Assembly (NCBI GenBank): GCA_902774195.1 | Contig: CACYHM010000071.1 | Location: 1 to 12,409 of the forward strand | Reading direction: 5' to 3' | DNA: 12,409 bases | Source: an uncultured Eubacteriales bacterium | GTDB lineage: Bacteria; Bacillota_A; Clostridia; Peptostreptococcales; Anaerovoracaceae | Part shown: in pieces, positions 1 through 7,460 of the stretch | How positions within the stretch are numbered: the stretch's first letter is position 1 | How the letters are laid out: every line of letters starts with the position of its first letter | Made by a program: the position numbers and the translations under genes | Notes under the pieces: model-generated | The model's database searches: none | What the model was told of the DNA's origin: nothing | What the model saw: the letters and a program-made list of their open reading frames with translations, nothing else

Positions 1-881
1 GCGCAAGCCTTGAGGAAGGCCGTGTCGAGAACGACAGGCTTCTTGCGCTCAGCAAGGAGAGCAGAGATAAGCTCGAGTCAGTAAAAGACGAGAAGTACAG
101 GCTCGAAGTGAAGACCGCTAAAAATGAGACCCTGCTCGACACCCAGAAAGACAAGCTCTGGGAGGAATTCGAAGTATCGTATGCCGAAGCTCTCGAGATG
201 AGAGACGAGGATTTCGCGATAACTGCCGGAAACAGGGAATCAAGAGAGATAAGAGTCCGCCTGGCCGAGCTCGGAGATGTGAACATAGGAGCCATCGAAG
301 AGTACAAGGCTGTGAGCAAGCGCTACGAGTTCATGACTGCCCAGGAGCAGGATCTCACGAAGGCCATGGACGAGCTGAACGAGATCATCACCAATATGGA
401 CAGGACCATAAAGACGAAGTTCAAGGACAATTTCGATCAGGTGGTGGTGAACTTCGAGGAATCGTTCAAAGAACTATTCGGAGGCGGCTACGCAGAACTC
501 AGACTCGAAGACGAGACAAAGCCGCTTGAATCAGGCATCGAGATCACGGCACAGCCGCCTGGCAAAAAGCTCAAGAACATCAACCTTCTATCAGGCGGAG
601 AGAAGACTCTTACAGCGATCGCTCTCATGTTCGCAGTACTTAAGGCAAAGCCGACGCCGTTCGTCATACTCGACGAGGTAGAGGCAGCGCTCGATGAGGT
701 CAATATCGAGAGGTTCTCTGACTATTTAAAGAACTTCGGGAACATCCAGTTCGCTCTCATCACGCACCAGAAGGCGACCATGGAGCACGCCGACGTGCTC
801 TACGGCGTGACTATGCCTGAACAGGGCATATCGCGCATGCTGTCGCTGAAGCTCGGCGATGACTTCGATCTTGATGAATAA
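1..881 (+). CDS. smc: Chromosome partition protein SMC, C-terminal part (5' end outside window)
   Basis: Open in frame from the left edge (first full codon at 3) to TAA at 879-881, giving the last 292 residues. The first ~120 residues are charged and helical, as expected for the end of the second coiled-coil arm. The C-terminal ATPase half-domain follows: signature motif LLSGGEKT near 585-608, Walker B PFVILDEVEAALD near 657-695 with its D-loop, and the switch histidine in LITHQ near 756-770. In the SMC family this half pairs with the N-terminal Walker A head to bind ATP. The dimer, with ScpAB, compacts and helps segregate chromosomes. The Walker B stretch has DEVEAALD where DEVEAPLD is common, a mild variant. 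The ftsY gene downstream is the usual Bacillota neighbour. Identification is firm; the N-terminal ~900 residues cannot be judged. Confidence 0.96.
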   Translation, partial: ASLEEGRVENDRLLALSKESRDKLESVKDEKYRLEVKTAKNETLLDTQKDKLWEEFEVSYAEALEMRDEDFAITAGNRESREIRVRLAELGDVNIGAIEEYKAVSKRYEFMTAQEQDLTKAMDELNEIITNMDRTIKTKFKDNFDQVVVNFEESFKELFGGGYAELRLEDETKPLESGIEITAQPPGKKLKNINLLSGGEKTLTAIALMFAVLKAKPTPFVILDEVEAALDEVNIERFSDYLKNFGNIQFALITHQKATMEHADVLYGVTMPEQGISRMLSLKLGDDFDLDE

Positions 882-885
882 AAGC

Positions 886-1070
886 GATGTTTTCATATGC
901 CTCACGCGGCTGGATTCCGTCGCCGTGAATGTCTCTTCGTTCGGCCTTGCCTCTCGGGGAACGGCCCTGACGCTTCGCTTGCGGGACTCGTTCCAAGCCG
1001 ATCGCCTGCGGCCTCTCTCGGACATTCATAGCGGCTCCTCCACACGCCGCGCTCACCGCATGAAAACATC
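886..1070. repeat. Long imperfect foldback element between smc and ftsY
   Basis: The outer arms gatgttttcat (886-896) and atgaaaacatc (1060-1070) are a perfect 11-bp inverted repeat. Inside, further nested pairings keep the order of a rod: 905-910 with 1046-1051, 911-914 with 1039-1042, 922-925 with 1032-1035, tgaatgtc (926-933) with gacattca (1021-1028), 943-946 with 1010-1013, and ggaacg (958-963) with cgttcc (989-994). A short apical hairpin lies near 965-985. The element starts 4 nt after the smc stop and ends just before the ftsY ribosome binding site. It lacks a 3' T-run, so it is not an intrinsic terminator. It could be a palindromic repeat (BIME- or MITE-like) or a structured RNA; the sequence does not decide. 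Small antisense reading frames inside it show no recognisable family. Confidence 0.7.
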
Positions 1071-1098
1071 TGATCATAATTAAAGAAGGAGACTAAGA

Positions 1099-1966
1099 AT
1101 GGCTCTGTTTGAAAAGAAAAATGCATTCCAGAAATTCATAGACAGCATCACGATGGCCGTCTACGACAACCCGGAGCTCGGACCGGAGTTCCTCGATCAG
1201 CTCGAGGAATCGCTTGTCATGGCCGATGTCGGCATCGATACATCTGCGAAGATAATCGAGAAGCTCAACGAAGTGATCAACTATCATCACTATACGAGAG
1301 AGCGCGAGATAAGACGCGAGCTCGCGAAGATAGTCGAAGAGATCATGGACAAGGGCGAACGCAATAAGATGGCCGATGAATATCCGCTCATCATCCTCAT
1401 GATCGGCATAAACGGCGGAGGCAAGACGACCACCATTGCGAAGCTCGCGCATATGTATACGCAGCAGGGCAAGAATGTCATGCTTGCTGCAGCGGACACG
1501 TTCCGCGCGGCGGCTGCAGAGCAGCTGCAGATGTGGGGCGACAGGGTCGGTGTAAGAGTTATCAGGCACGAAGAGGGAACGGATCCTACGGCTGTCATCT
1601 ATGATGCGATACAGTCCGCAAAGGCCAACGACATCGACGTTCTGATACCTCATGAAGGAGCTTGAAAAGATGAGCAAGGTCATCTCAAGGGAATGGCCTG
1701 AGGCCGCAAGGGAGAATATCCTTGTGCTCGATGCGACCACCGGAAAGAACGCGGTGAGCCAGGCTGAGGAATTCAGCGGCATCACCGATATAACAGGAAT
1801 AGTACTTACAAAGATGGACGGCACCGCAAGAGGCGGGATATCCATAACGATAACTGATGAATTCGACATGCCTATAAAGTTCATCGGAGTCGGAGAGAAG
1901 ATGGAGGACCTCGTGCCGTTCGACGCTCACGAATTCGTGGAGGGAATATTCGAAGAAGATGAGTAA
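1099..1966 (+). pseudogene. ftsY: Signal recognition particle receptor FtsY, split by an internal deletion/frameshift
   Basis: FtsY is the membrane-associated SRP receptor GTPase that docks ribosome-SRP complexes at the translocon. The start ATG at 1099 follows a strong site, agaaggag (1084-1091). The first frame (1099-1665) holds the N domain, G1 P-loop GINGGGKTTT (residues 103-112) and DTFRAAAAEQL (from residue 133). It reads up to IDVLI and then into a spurious tail ending at 1665. The rest continues one frame over, from about 1649 to TAA at 1964-1966: LMKELEKM, LDATTG (~1726), the G4 motif TKMDG (from 1808) and GVGEKMEDL. The segment that normally joins them, including the G3 box DTAGR, is absent. 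Alignment by eye to the family suggests about 35 nt are missing; adding 35 to the 868-nt span restores 300 codons. As written, no functional GTPase can be made. Since ftsY is normally essential, an assembly or clone error is a serious alternative to true decay. Confidence 0.88.
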
Positions 1967-3284
1967 ACCTATACTCGCAGTAGTCGGCAGACCTAATGTC
2001 GGCAAATCCACATTTTTCAACAGACTCGTCGGTGAAAGACGGGCCATAGTCGAGGACGTGCCGGGCGTGACGCGCGACCGCATCTATGCCGAGACCGAAT
2101 GGAACGGCAAGGAGTTCGCGGTCATAGACACCGGCGGCATCGAAGTGAAGACTGACGACACCATACGCTCGCAGATGAGAGATCAGGCCGTGACGGCAAT
2201 GGATATGGCGGACGTCATACTGTTTATGGTAGACGGAAAAGAAGGCCTCACGACGGCGGACCGCGAGGTCGCCGACCTTCTCAGGCGTACCGGCAAGGAC
2301 GTGATCCTCGTTGTCAACAAGGTCGACGCGCCATCGAAGGCATACGATCTCATATACGATTTCTATGAACTCGGATTCGGTGAGCCGATCCCTATAAGCG
2401 CTGCCAACATGACGAATATCGGAGATCTTCTGGACCGCATAGTCGAAGGTTTCCCGGAAGAAGCTTTCGGCGGTTCCGAAGAGAGCATCAATATCGCCAT
2501 AATCGGAAAACCTAATGTCGGAAAGTCGTCCCTGGTAAATGCTCTCACGAAGCAGAACAGGGTCATAGTTTCACCGATCGCAGGAACAACGAGAGATACT
2601 ATAGATACGCCTTTTACCTACAAGGACAGGGAGTATACGCTGATCGACACCGCAGGTCTCCGTAAGAAGAGCAAGGTGCACGACTCGATAGAGAAGTTCA
2701 GCGTCATAAGAGCGGTCGCCGCGGTAGAGCGCTGCGACATATGCGTTCTAATGATAGATGCGGTCGAAGGTCTTACCGAGCAGGACAAGAAGATAGCCGG
2801 ATACGCTCACGAGGCAGGCAAGGGGCTGCTCATCGTAGTCAACAAATGGGATCTTATCGAAAAAGAGACGAACACCATGCGCGACTACGAGAGGAAGATC
2901 AAAGCAGAGCTCCTCTTCGCGTCATACGCGCCGGTCATATTCGTTTCGGTCCTGAACAAAGTCAGGCTATATGACATAATCGACAGATGCTCGAAGATCG
3001 CCGATGCCAGAGCGGTAAGGATCACGACAGGAAAGCTCAACAGCGTGATCGAGGACGCCGTGATGATGAGACAGCCTCCTTCGGACAAGGGCAGAAGGCT
3101 CAAGATCTACTATGCGACGCAGATAGGCACAAAGCCGCCTCTGTTCAGCTTCAGCATCAACGACAGGGAACTTATGCATTTCTCTTATTCGAGATATCTT
3201 GAGAACAAGATAAGGGAAGCATTCGACTTCGAGGGAACATCGATAAAATTCGTATGGAACGAGAAAAGAGGTGAGAAACAGTGA
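1959..3284 (+). CDS. der: Ribosome biogenesis GTPase Der (EngA), two tandem GTPase domains
   Basis: Der assists late assembly of the 50S ribosomal subunit in the cytoplasm. The 441-residue length is normal. GTPase domain 1 has G1 GRPNVGKS (residues 10-17), GVTRDR (36-41), DTGG (57-60) and NKVD (from 120). Domain 2 has GKPNVGKS (from 183), GTTRDT, DTAG and NKWD (from 295). A C-terminal KH-like domain follows, with the family stretches PPSDKGRRLKIYYATQ and HFSYSRYLENKIREAF. The ATG at 1959 overlaps the end of ftsY (ATGAGTAA), suggesting translational coupling. One oddity is the G5 region of domain 2, which reads FVSVLNKVRL from about residue 328. Most family members have SALTGQRV plus a few more residues here, so the loop looks about three residues short. 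The frame is intact, so the protein is probably functional. Confidence 0.96.
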   Translation: MSKPILAVVGRPNVGKSTFFNRLVGERRAIVEDVPGVTRDRIYAETEWNGKEFAVIDTGGIEVKTDDTIRSQMRDQAVTAMDMADVILFMVDGKEGLTTADREVADLLRRTGKDVILVVNKVDAPSKAYDLIYDFYELGFGEPIPISAANMTNIGDLLDRIVEGFPEEAFGGSEESINIAIIGKPNVGKSSLVNALTKQNRVIVSPIAGTTRDTIDTPFTYKDREYTLIDTAGLRKKSKVHDSIEKFSVIRAVAAVERCDICVLMIDAVEGLTEQDKKIAGYAHEAGKGLLIVVNKWDLIEKETNTMRDYERKIKAELLFASYAPVIFVSVLNKVRLYDIIDRCSKIADARAVRITTGKLNSVIEDAVMMRQPPSDKGRRLKIYYATQIGTKPPLFSFSINDRELMHFSYSRYLENKIREAFDFEGTSIKFVWNEKRGEKQ

Positions 3285-3922
3285 ACGGAGCAATGATCGG
3301 AAAACTGGTGATCACCTTTCTTATAGCTTACGCGCTTGGTGACATCAATCCGGCGATAATATTCGGAAAGATCAAGGGAATAGACATACGTAAAGAGGGC
3401 TCGGGCAACGCGGGCATGACCAACACCATCAGGGTTATGGGGCTCGGTTACGGCATAGCCGTATTCGTCATCGATGTTCTAAAGGCTTTCGTTGCCGTAA
3501 AGATCGGCTTCGCGATCGCGGGCTCTTACGGCGCCATGGCCGGATTCGCCGGCGTTGTGCTCGGACACTGTTTCCCTGCAGCCTTCGGCTTCAAGGGAGG
3601 CAAAGGCGTTGCAGCATCTTTCGGGGCCGCGCTTGCGCTCAACTGGCAGACCGCTCTCATGGCTCTGCTTGCCGCAGGGGCGGGTTTTGCCGTCACAAGA
3701 AAAATGTCTGTAGGCTCGCTGGCGGCCGCAGTCTCATACCCGGTATTCGTATGGTTCTTTGCGCCTGAATACAGATACTTTGCGATAGCCGCCGCTGTTT
3801 TCCTGATCCTGGCACATGGAGAGAACATAAAAAGACTCATCAGAGGAGAAGAAAAGCAGCTCACAGTCGGAAACGCGGACAAGACGGCCGGCAGTGATAC
3901 AGAGAAGGGCGACAGCGAATGA
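3281..3922 (+). CDS. plsY: Acyl-phosphate:glycerol-3-phosphate acyltransferase PlsY
   Basis: PlsY is an integral membrane enzyme that moves the acyl group from acyl-phosphate to glycerol-3-phosphate, giving lysophosphatidate, the first committed step of phospholipid synthesis in most Bacillota. The GTG start overlaps the der stop (GTGA at 3281-3284), with agaggtg just upstream. The 213-residue product has several hydrophobic segments and the three conserved cytosolic motifs: GSGNAGMTNTIR (residues 40-51), GHCFPAAFGFKGGKGVA (95-111) and HGENIKRL (from 179). In the first motif, GMTN is seen where GATN is common. The last ~25 residues form a polar charged tail beyond the usual end of the family. 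The der-plsY linkage is common in this phylum. Confidence 0.96.
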   Translation: MNGAMIGKLVITFLIAYALGDINPAIIFGKIKGIDIRKEGSGNAGMTNTIRVMGLGYGIAVFVIDVLKAFVAVKIGFAIAGSYGAMAGFAGVVLGHCFPAAFGFKGGKGVAASFGAALALNWQTALMALLAAGAGFAVTRKMSVGSLAAAVSYPVFVWFFAPEYRYFAIAAAVFLILAHGENIKRLIRGEEKQLTVGNADKTAGSDTEKGDSE

Positions 3923-5244
3923 AGACCTATAATATCATCACATACGGATGTCAGATGAACGAGCATGACTCCGAGAACATCGCCGGACTTCTCGAAGCGC
4001 TGGGATACGGGCACTGCGATGATCCGTATAAGGCAGACATAACAGTGATCAACACCTGCAGCGTCAGAGACAACGCGGACAAAAGATTTTTCGGAACGCT
4101 CGGACAGTTCAAGAAAGTGAAGAAGAACCGTCCGGGCTTTATGCTTTGCGTATGCGGATGCATGCCGCAGCAGCCAAGAGTCGTCGAAGAGATCAACAAA
4201 AGGTTTTCGTGGGTCGATATCGTATTCGGAACGCAGAACATAGCACGTCTTCCCGAACTGATCGAAGAGAGAAAAAAGACAGGCAAAAGGGTGCGCGCTA
4301 TAGTCGACAACAATCCTCTGATCGATGAAGATGAGATGAAGCCGGTAAGGATGCACAGCCACAAGGCGCTGGTTAACATAACTTATGGCTGCAATAATTT
4401 CTGCACCTACTGCATAGTCCCGTACACAAGAGGCCGCGAAAAAAGCAGGATGCTCAGCGCCGTCACGGACGAGATAAAAGGCCTTGCGGCTGACGGAGTG
4501 AAGGAAGTCATGCTTCTCGGACAGAACGTAGACTCGTACAGGGACGCTTCCGGCAACAGCTTCGCAGATCTGATAAAGGCCGTCAATGACATAGAGGGCA
4601 TAGAGCGGATACGCTTCATGACATCTCATCCGAAGGACATATCCGATGAGATGATCGGCTGCTTCAGGACCTGCGGCAAGCTCTGCCGTAATATACACCT
4701 TCCGGTCCAGTCGGGGAGCGACCGCATATTGAAGCGCATGAACCGCCACTACGACAGAAAGACGTATCTTGAGATAGTAGACAAGCTCAGAACCGCCGCT
4801 CCGGATATCACGATATCCACGGATATCATCGTAGGATTCCCCGGCGAGACTGAAGAGGACTTCGAAGATACGCTTGATATCGTCAGGAAGGTCGGGTACG
4901 ATTCGGCCTTTACCTTCATCTATTCACCGCGTGAGGGCACACCTGCCGCAAAGTTCGAGGATCAGATACCGGATGAAGTCTGCCACGAGAGGTTCGACAG
5001 ACTGGTCGATGTCCTGAACGCCATAAGCCTGAAAAAAAACAGTGAATACAAGGGCAGGATATGCGAAGTCATAGCCGAAGGCGTAAGCCGCAGCGATGAT
5101 ACCACGATCTCGGGCAGAACAGACGGGTTCAAGCTCGTAAACTTCACGACGGACAGGAGCCCTGAAGAGATAATGGGCAAAACGGTAAAAGTCCTTATAA
5201 CTGAGAGCAAGACATTCAGCCTTGAAGGGGCAGAGGTAAGATAG
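3919..5244 (+). CDS. miaB: tRNA-2-methylthio-N6-dimethylallyladenosine synthase MiaB
   Basis: MiaB is a radical-SAM methylthiotransferase that converts i6A37 to ms2i6A37 in tRNAs reading UNN codons. The 441 residues cover the whole family architecture. The N-terminal methylthiotransferase (UPF0004) domain has cluster cysteines C11 (GCQMNEHDS), C47 (NTCSVR) and C81 (CGCMPQ). The radical SAM core has CNNFCTYC (C158, C162, C165), LLGQNV, the histidine-containing HLPVQSGS and IVGFPGETEEDF. A TRAM domain occupies roughly the last 70 residues, beginning near KKNSEYKG. The HLPVQSGS and NVDSY stretches favour MiaB over the sister families MtaB and RimO, as does the three-cysteine spacing. The ATG overlaps the plsY stop (ATGA at 3919-3922). 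Only 3 nt separate its TAG from cls. Confidence 0.96.
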   Translation: MKTYNIITYGCQMNEHDSENIAGLLEALGYGHCDDPYKADITVINTCSVRDNADKRFFGTLGQFKKVKKNRPGFMLCVCGCMPQQPRVVEEINKRFSWVDIVFGTQNIARLPELIEERKKTGKRVRAIVDNNPLIDEDEMKPVRMHSHKALVNITYGCNNFCTYCIVPYTRGREKSRMLSAVTDEIKGLAADGVKEVMLLGQNVDSYRDASGNSFADLIKAVNDIEGIERIRFMTSHPKDISDEMIGCFRTCGKLCRNIHLPVQSGSDRILKRMNRHYDRKTYLEIVDKLRTAAPDITISTDIIVGFPGETEEDFEDTLDIVRKVGYDSAFTFIYSPREGTPAAKFEDQIPDEVCHERFDRLVDVLNAISLKKNSEYKGRICEVIAEGVSRSDDTTISGRTDGFKLVNFTTDRSPEEIMGKTVKVLITESKTFSLEGAEVR

Positions 5245-5247
5245 CGG

Positions 5248-6613
5248 ATGCTGGACCAGATACTGCAGTTTTTTACATTCTCGCATATAATGCTGATCAT
5301 ATATGTGCTGAATACGATCATCGCGTTCGGTCTTATCTTCCTTGACGACAAACCGCCTACGGCTACGATGGCGTGGATAATGATACTGTATATAATGCCG
5401 GTAGCCGGGCTGCTGCTTTATCTGATACTGTCGCAGAATATCGCCAGACAGCAGATATTTCGCATGACAGAAGAAGAAAAGGAGGGCATGGGCACATTGC
5501 TCGGATGGCAGAAACAGGCAGTCAAGGAGGAGCTTTCGGGCGATCCGGACGACCTGACCGTGAAGTGGCGCGAGATGATATCGATGAATCTCGACTATGC
5601 CGACTCTCTGCTTACCGGAAACGAGAGCGTTGAACTCATATACGATGGAAGGGAGATGTTCGAGCGTCTCTGCACAGACATCGAAAACGCCAGATATACC
5701 ATCAAACTTTGCTATTTTATAGTAAAAGACGACTTCGTGGGCAAAAGGCTCATCGAACTGCTGACTGAAAAGGCAAGGCAGGGCGTGAAGGTAAGGCTGC
5801 TGATGGATGCGCTCGGCTCCAGGAGCATAGGGCGCAGCGAGCTCAGGGAATTCAAAAATGCCGGCGGAAGCTATGCGTTTTTCTTCAAGCCTTTCATCAG
5901 ACACCTGTATTTCAGGATCAATTACCGTAACCACCGCAAGCTTGCGGTCATCGACAATGAGATCGGATATATAGGCGGATTCAATATCGCAAAGGAATAC
6001 CTGGGCTACAAGAGAAAATTCGGCTACTGGAGAGACACCCAGATGATAATCCGAGGCAATGCGGTAGCTGCACTCAACGAACGCTTCTATCAGGACTGGA
6101 GGTACGCTTCGAAAGAGGATCTCCATCTGCTGGATCAGTCGATGAAATACGCCTTCAGGGCGAATATAGGCGATATCCCGGTGCAGATCGTATCGAGCGG
6201 TCCCGAATCTGAAAAGGAAGAGGTCAAGATGGCCTTCATCAGGATGATAACCGGCGCCAGAAAAAGCATCTTTATCCAGACCCCGTATCTGGTGCCTGAT
6301 GCGCCTATGATGGAAGCGCTGATCATGGCGGCAAGATCGGGCCTGGATGTAAGGATAATGATCCCTTGCATACCGGACCTTCCTTTCGTCTACAGGACTA
6401 CGCTCTACAACGCAGGACGTCATCAGAAGCTTCAGGCTCAACTTCGAGTCGAACGCATTCATATATGACAGGAAAGTCACTGAAATGATGAACGGGCAGT
6501 TCCTCCGCGATATGGAGCACTGCAGGCCGTATACGGCAGATGACCGTGAAAAAATAGATATAAAGGAGAGGGCGCTCGAATCGGTATCGAGGCTGCTTAC
6601 TGAAATACTGTAG
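5248..6613 (+). pseudogene. cls: Cardiolipin synthase (PLD family), second HKD motif lost by an internal deletion/frameshift
   Basis: Bacterial cardiolipin synthases condense two phosphatidylglycerols into cardiolipin at the membrane, using two HxKx4D motifs that together form one active site. The ATG at 5248 lies 3 nt after miaB. Two N-terminal membrane segments span residues ~12-33 and ~40-63. The first HKD motif is intact (H229, K231, D236, followed by GYIGGFNI). The first frame runs through IPDLPFVYRTTLYNAG and then ends spuriously at 6468. The true C-terminus continues one frame over, from about 6425 (RSFRLNFESNAFIYD) to TAG at 6611-6613. The expected stretch holding the second HKD motif and GxxN is absent. 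Comparison with Bacillus ClsA by memory suggests about 107 nt are missing; adding that restores about 490 residues, the usual length. No active enzyme is expected from this allele. Confidence 0.88.
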
Positions 6614-6790
6614 CATAGTTATATCTGATCTCGGGCACGGCTCGCGCCTCACTCCGGCTATACGCAGCGGTACTAAACTCTGTCTTCGCAGCAAGGCGGC
6701 TCCTCAATTGAATCGTCGCCATTGGGGCTGCTCGCCAGTAGTTAAGTGCCGGCTGCCGGAGAGTCCAGCTCGATCAGACATAACTATGCT
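6612..6790. repeat. Long imperfect foldback element between cls and the M50 gene
   Basis: The terminal arms agcatagttatatctgatc (6612-6630) and its complement at 6772-6790 pair at 18 of 19 positions, with one A-C mismatch at 6623/6779. Inward pairings keep colinear order: ctccggc (6652-6658) with gccggag (6755-6761), 6666-6679 with 6740-6754 (12 Watson-Crick pairs, one G-U, one bulge), gcagc (6688-6692) with gctgc (6727-6731), and ggcg (6695-6698) with cgcc (6717-6720). The left arm begins on the last two bases of the cls stop codon. There is no T-run after the right arm, so it is not a normal terminator. It resembles the element at 886-1070 in size, placement and nesting, and both contain gcggctcctc (6696-6705 and 1031-1040). 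It has no transposase and no recognised RNA family. Confidence 0.72.
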
Positions 6791-6836
6791 TAACATAAGA
6801 TACTTGATAGCATATTACAGATTACAGAGGTGAAAC

Positions 6837-7460
6837 GTGAACGCAAATATGATACTGACTAAAATACTTATGCTTCCGGGCATAATCATCGGACTCAGCT
6901 TCCATGAATTCGCACACGCGTGGGTCTCGGACAGACTCGGAGATCCTACGCCGAGGCGTGACGGCAGAGTGACGATAAATCCTCTTGCCCATATTGACTG
7001 GCTGGGATTTGCGGCTCTGCTTCTCGTGGGATTCGGATGGGGCAAGCCGGTCATGATAGACCCGAGATATTACAAGAACAGAAGACGCGATGAGTTCCTG
7101 GTCGCAATAGCGGGAGTAACCATGAACCTCATCATCGCTGTTGTCCTTTCGATACCGGTACGCATGATGATGAAGCACTACGGAGCCGGCGTGCCGTCGG
7201 ATCTTATGTACAACATCTTTCAGATACTGTACTACGCTGTGTTCATCAATGTCGTGCTGATGATATTCAACCTGCTGCCTGTTCCTCCTCTCGACGGATG
7301 GAATATTTTCACGCAGCTCTTCAAACTCGATCAGTATGACTGGTGGTACAAGGTATACCGCTACGGGACATATATCCTGCTCGCGCTGATCATATTCAAC
7401 GTGACAGATCTCGTGCTCACTCCGCTCGTCAACGCGGTCATGAAGCTTCTGATACGATGA
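6837..7460 (+). CDS. Site-2-protease-like M50 family membrane metalloprotease (YwhC-like)
   Basis: Members of this family are intramembrane zinc proteases that cut substrates within or near the membrane; the substrate here is unknown. The 207-residue protein is mostly hydrophobic. Its zinc motif HEFAH (H23, E24, H27) lies in the first membrane segment. The second conserved motif, NLLPVPPLDG (N145 to G154), supplies the third ligand D153. It lacks the PDZ domain of RseP/RasP and matches the short group of M50 proteins typified by Bacillus YwhC. The GTG start at 6837 is chosen because agaggtg (6826-6832) sits just upstream; an internal ATG at 6849 is possible. Its stop overlaps the nth start (ATGA), so it is probably co-expressed with the repair genes, although the link may be no more than operonic. 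Confidence 0.9.
   Translation: MNANMILTKILMLPGIIIGLSFHEFAHAWVSDRLGDPTPRRDGRVTINPLAHIDWLGFAALLLVGFGWGKPVMIDPRYYKNRRRDEFLVAIAGVTMNLIIAVVLSIPVRMMMKHYGAGVPSDLMYNIFQILYYAVFINVVLMIFNLLPVPPLDGWNIFTQLFKLDQYDWWYKVYRYGTYILLALIIFNVTDLVLTPLVNAVMKLLIR

Noticed and set aside
886..1070. tRNA, rRNA fragment, T-box or intrinsic terminator in the smc-ftsY gap
   Set aside because: No cloverleaf, T-loop consensus, T-box motif or trailing T-run was found; only nested foldback pairing was seen.
811..1126. Several short open frames on both strands through the smc-ftsY gap
   Set aside because: They result from the GC-rich foldback element having few stops. None has a good ribosome binding site or a known family.
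1640..1665. Programmed frameshifting or translational bypassing to rescue ftsY
   Set aside because: The DTAGR segment is absent from the DNA, so no recoding could restore it. No slippery heptamer was seen at the junction.
3526..4749. 407-codon open frame on the minus strand opposite plsY and miaB
   Set aside because: It overlaps two intact genes on the other strand and its translation shows no domain.
4924..6480. 518-codon open frame on the minus strand opposite miaB and cls
   Set aside because: It lies antisense to well-recognised genes, shows no family motif, and is a shadow of their codon bias.
6814..6827. Tandem attacag attacag upstream of the M50 gene
   Set aside because: Two copies of a 7-mer next to a ribosome binding site are too short to support a functional repeat.
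7343..7456. Longer N-terminus for nth beginning inside the M50 gene
   Set aside because: The added residues are out-of-frame M50 sequence with no Nth homology, and the ATG at 7457 has the ATGA coupling expected here.
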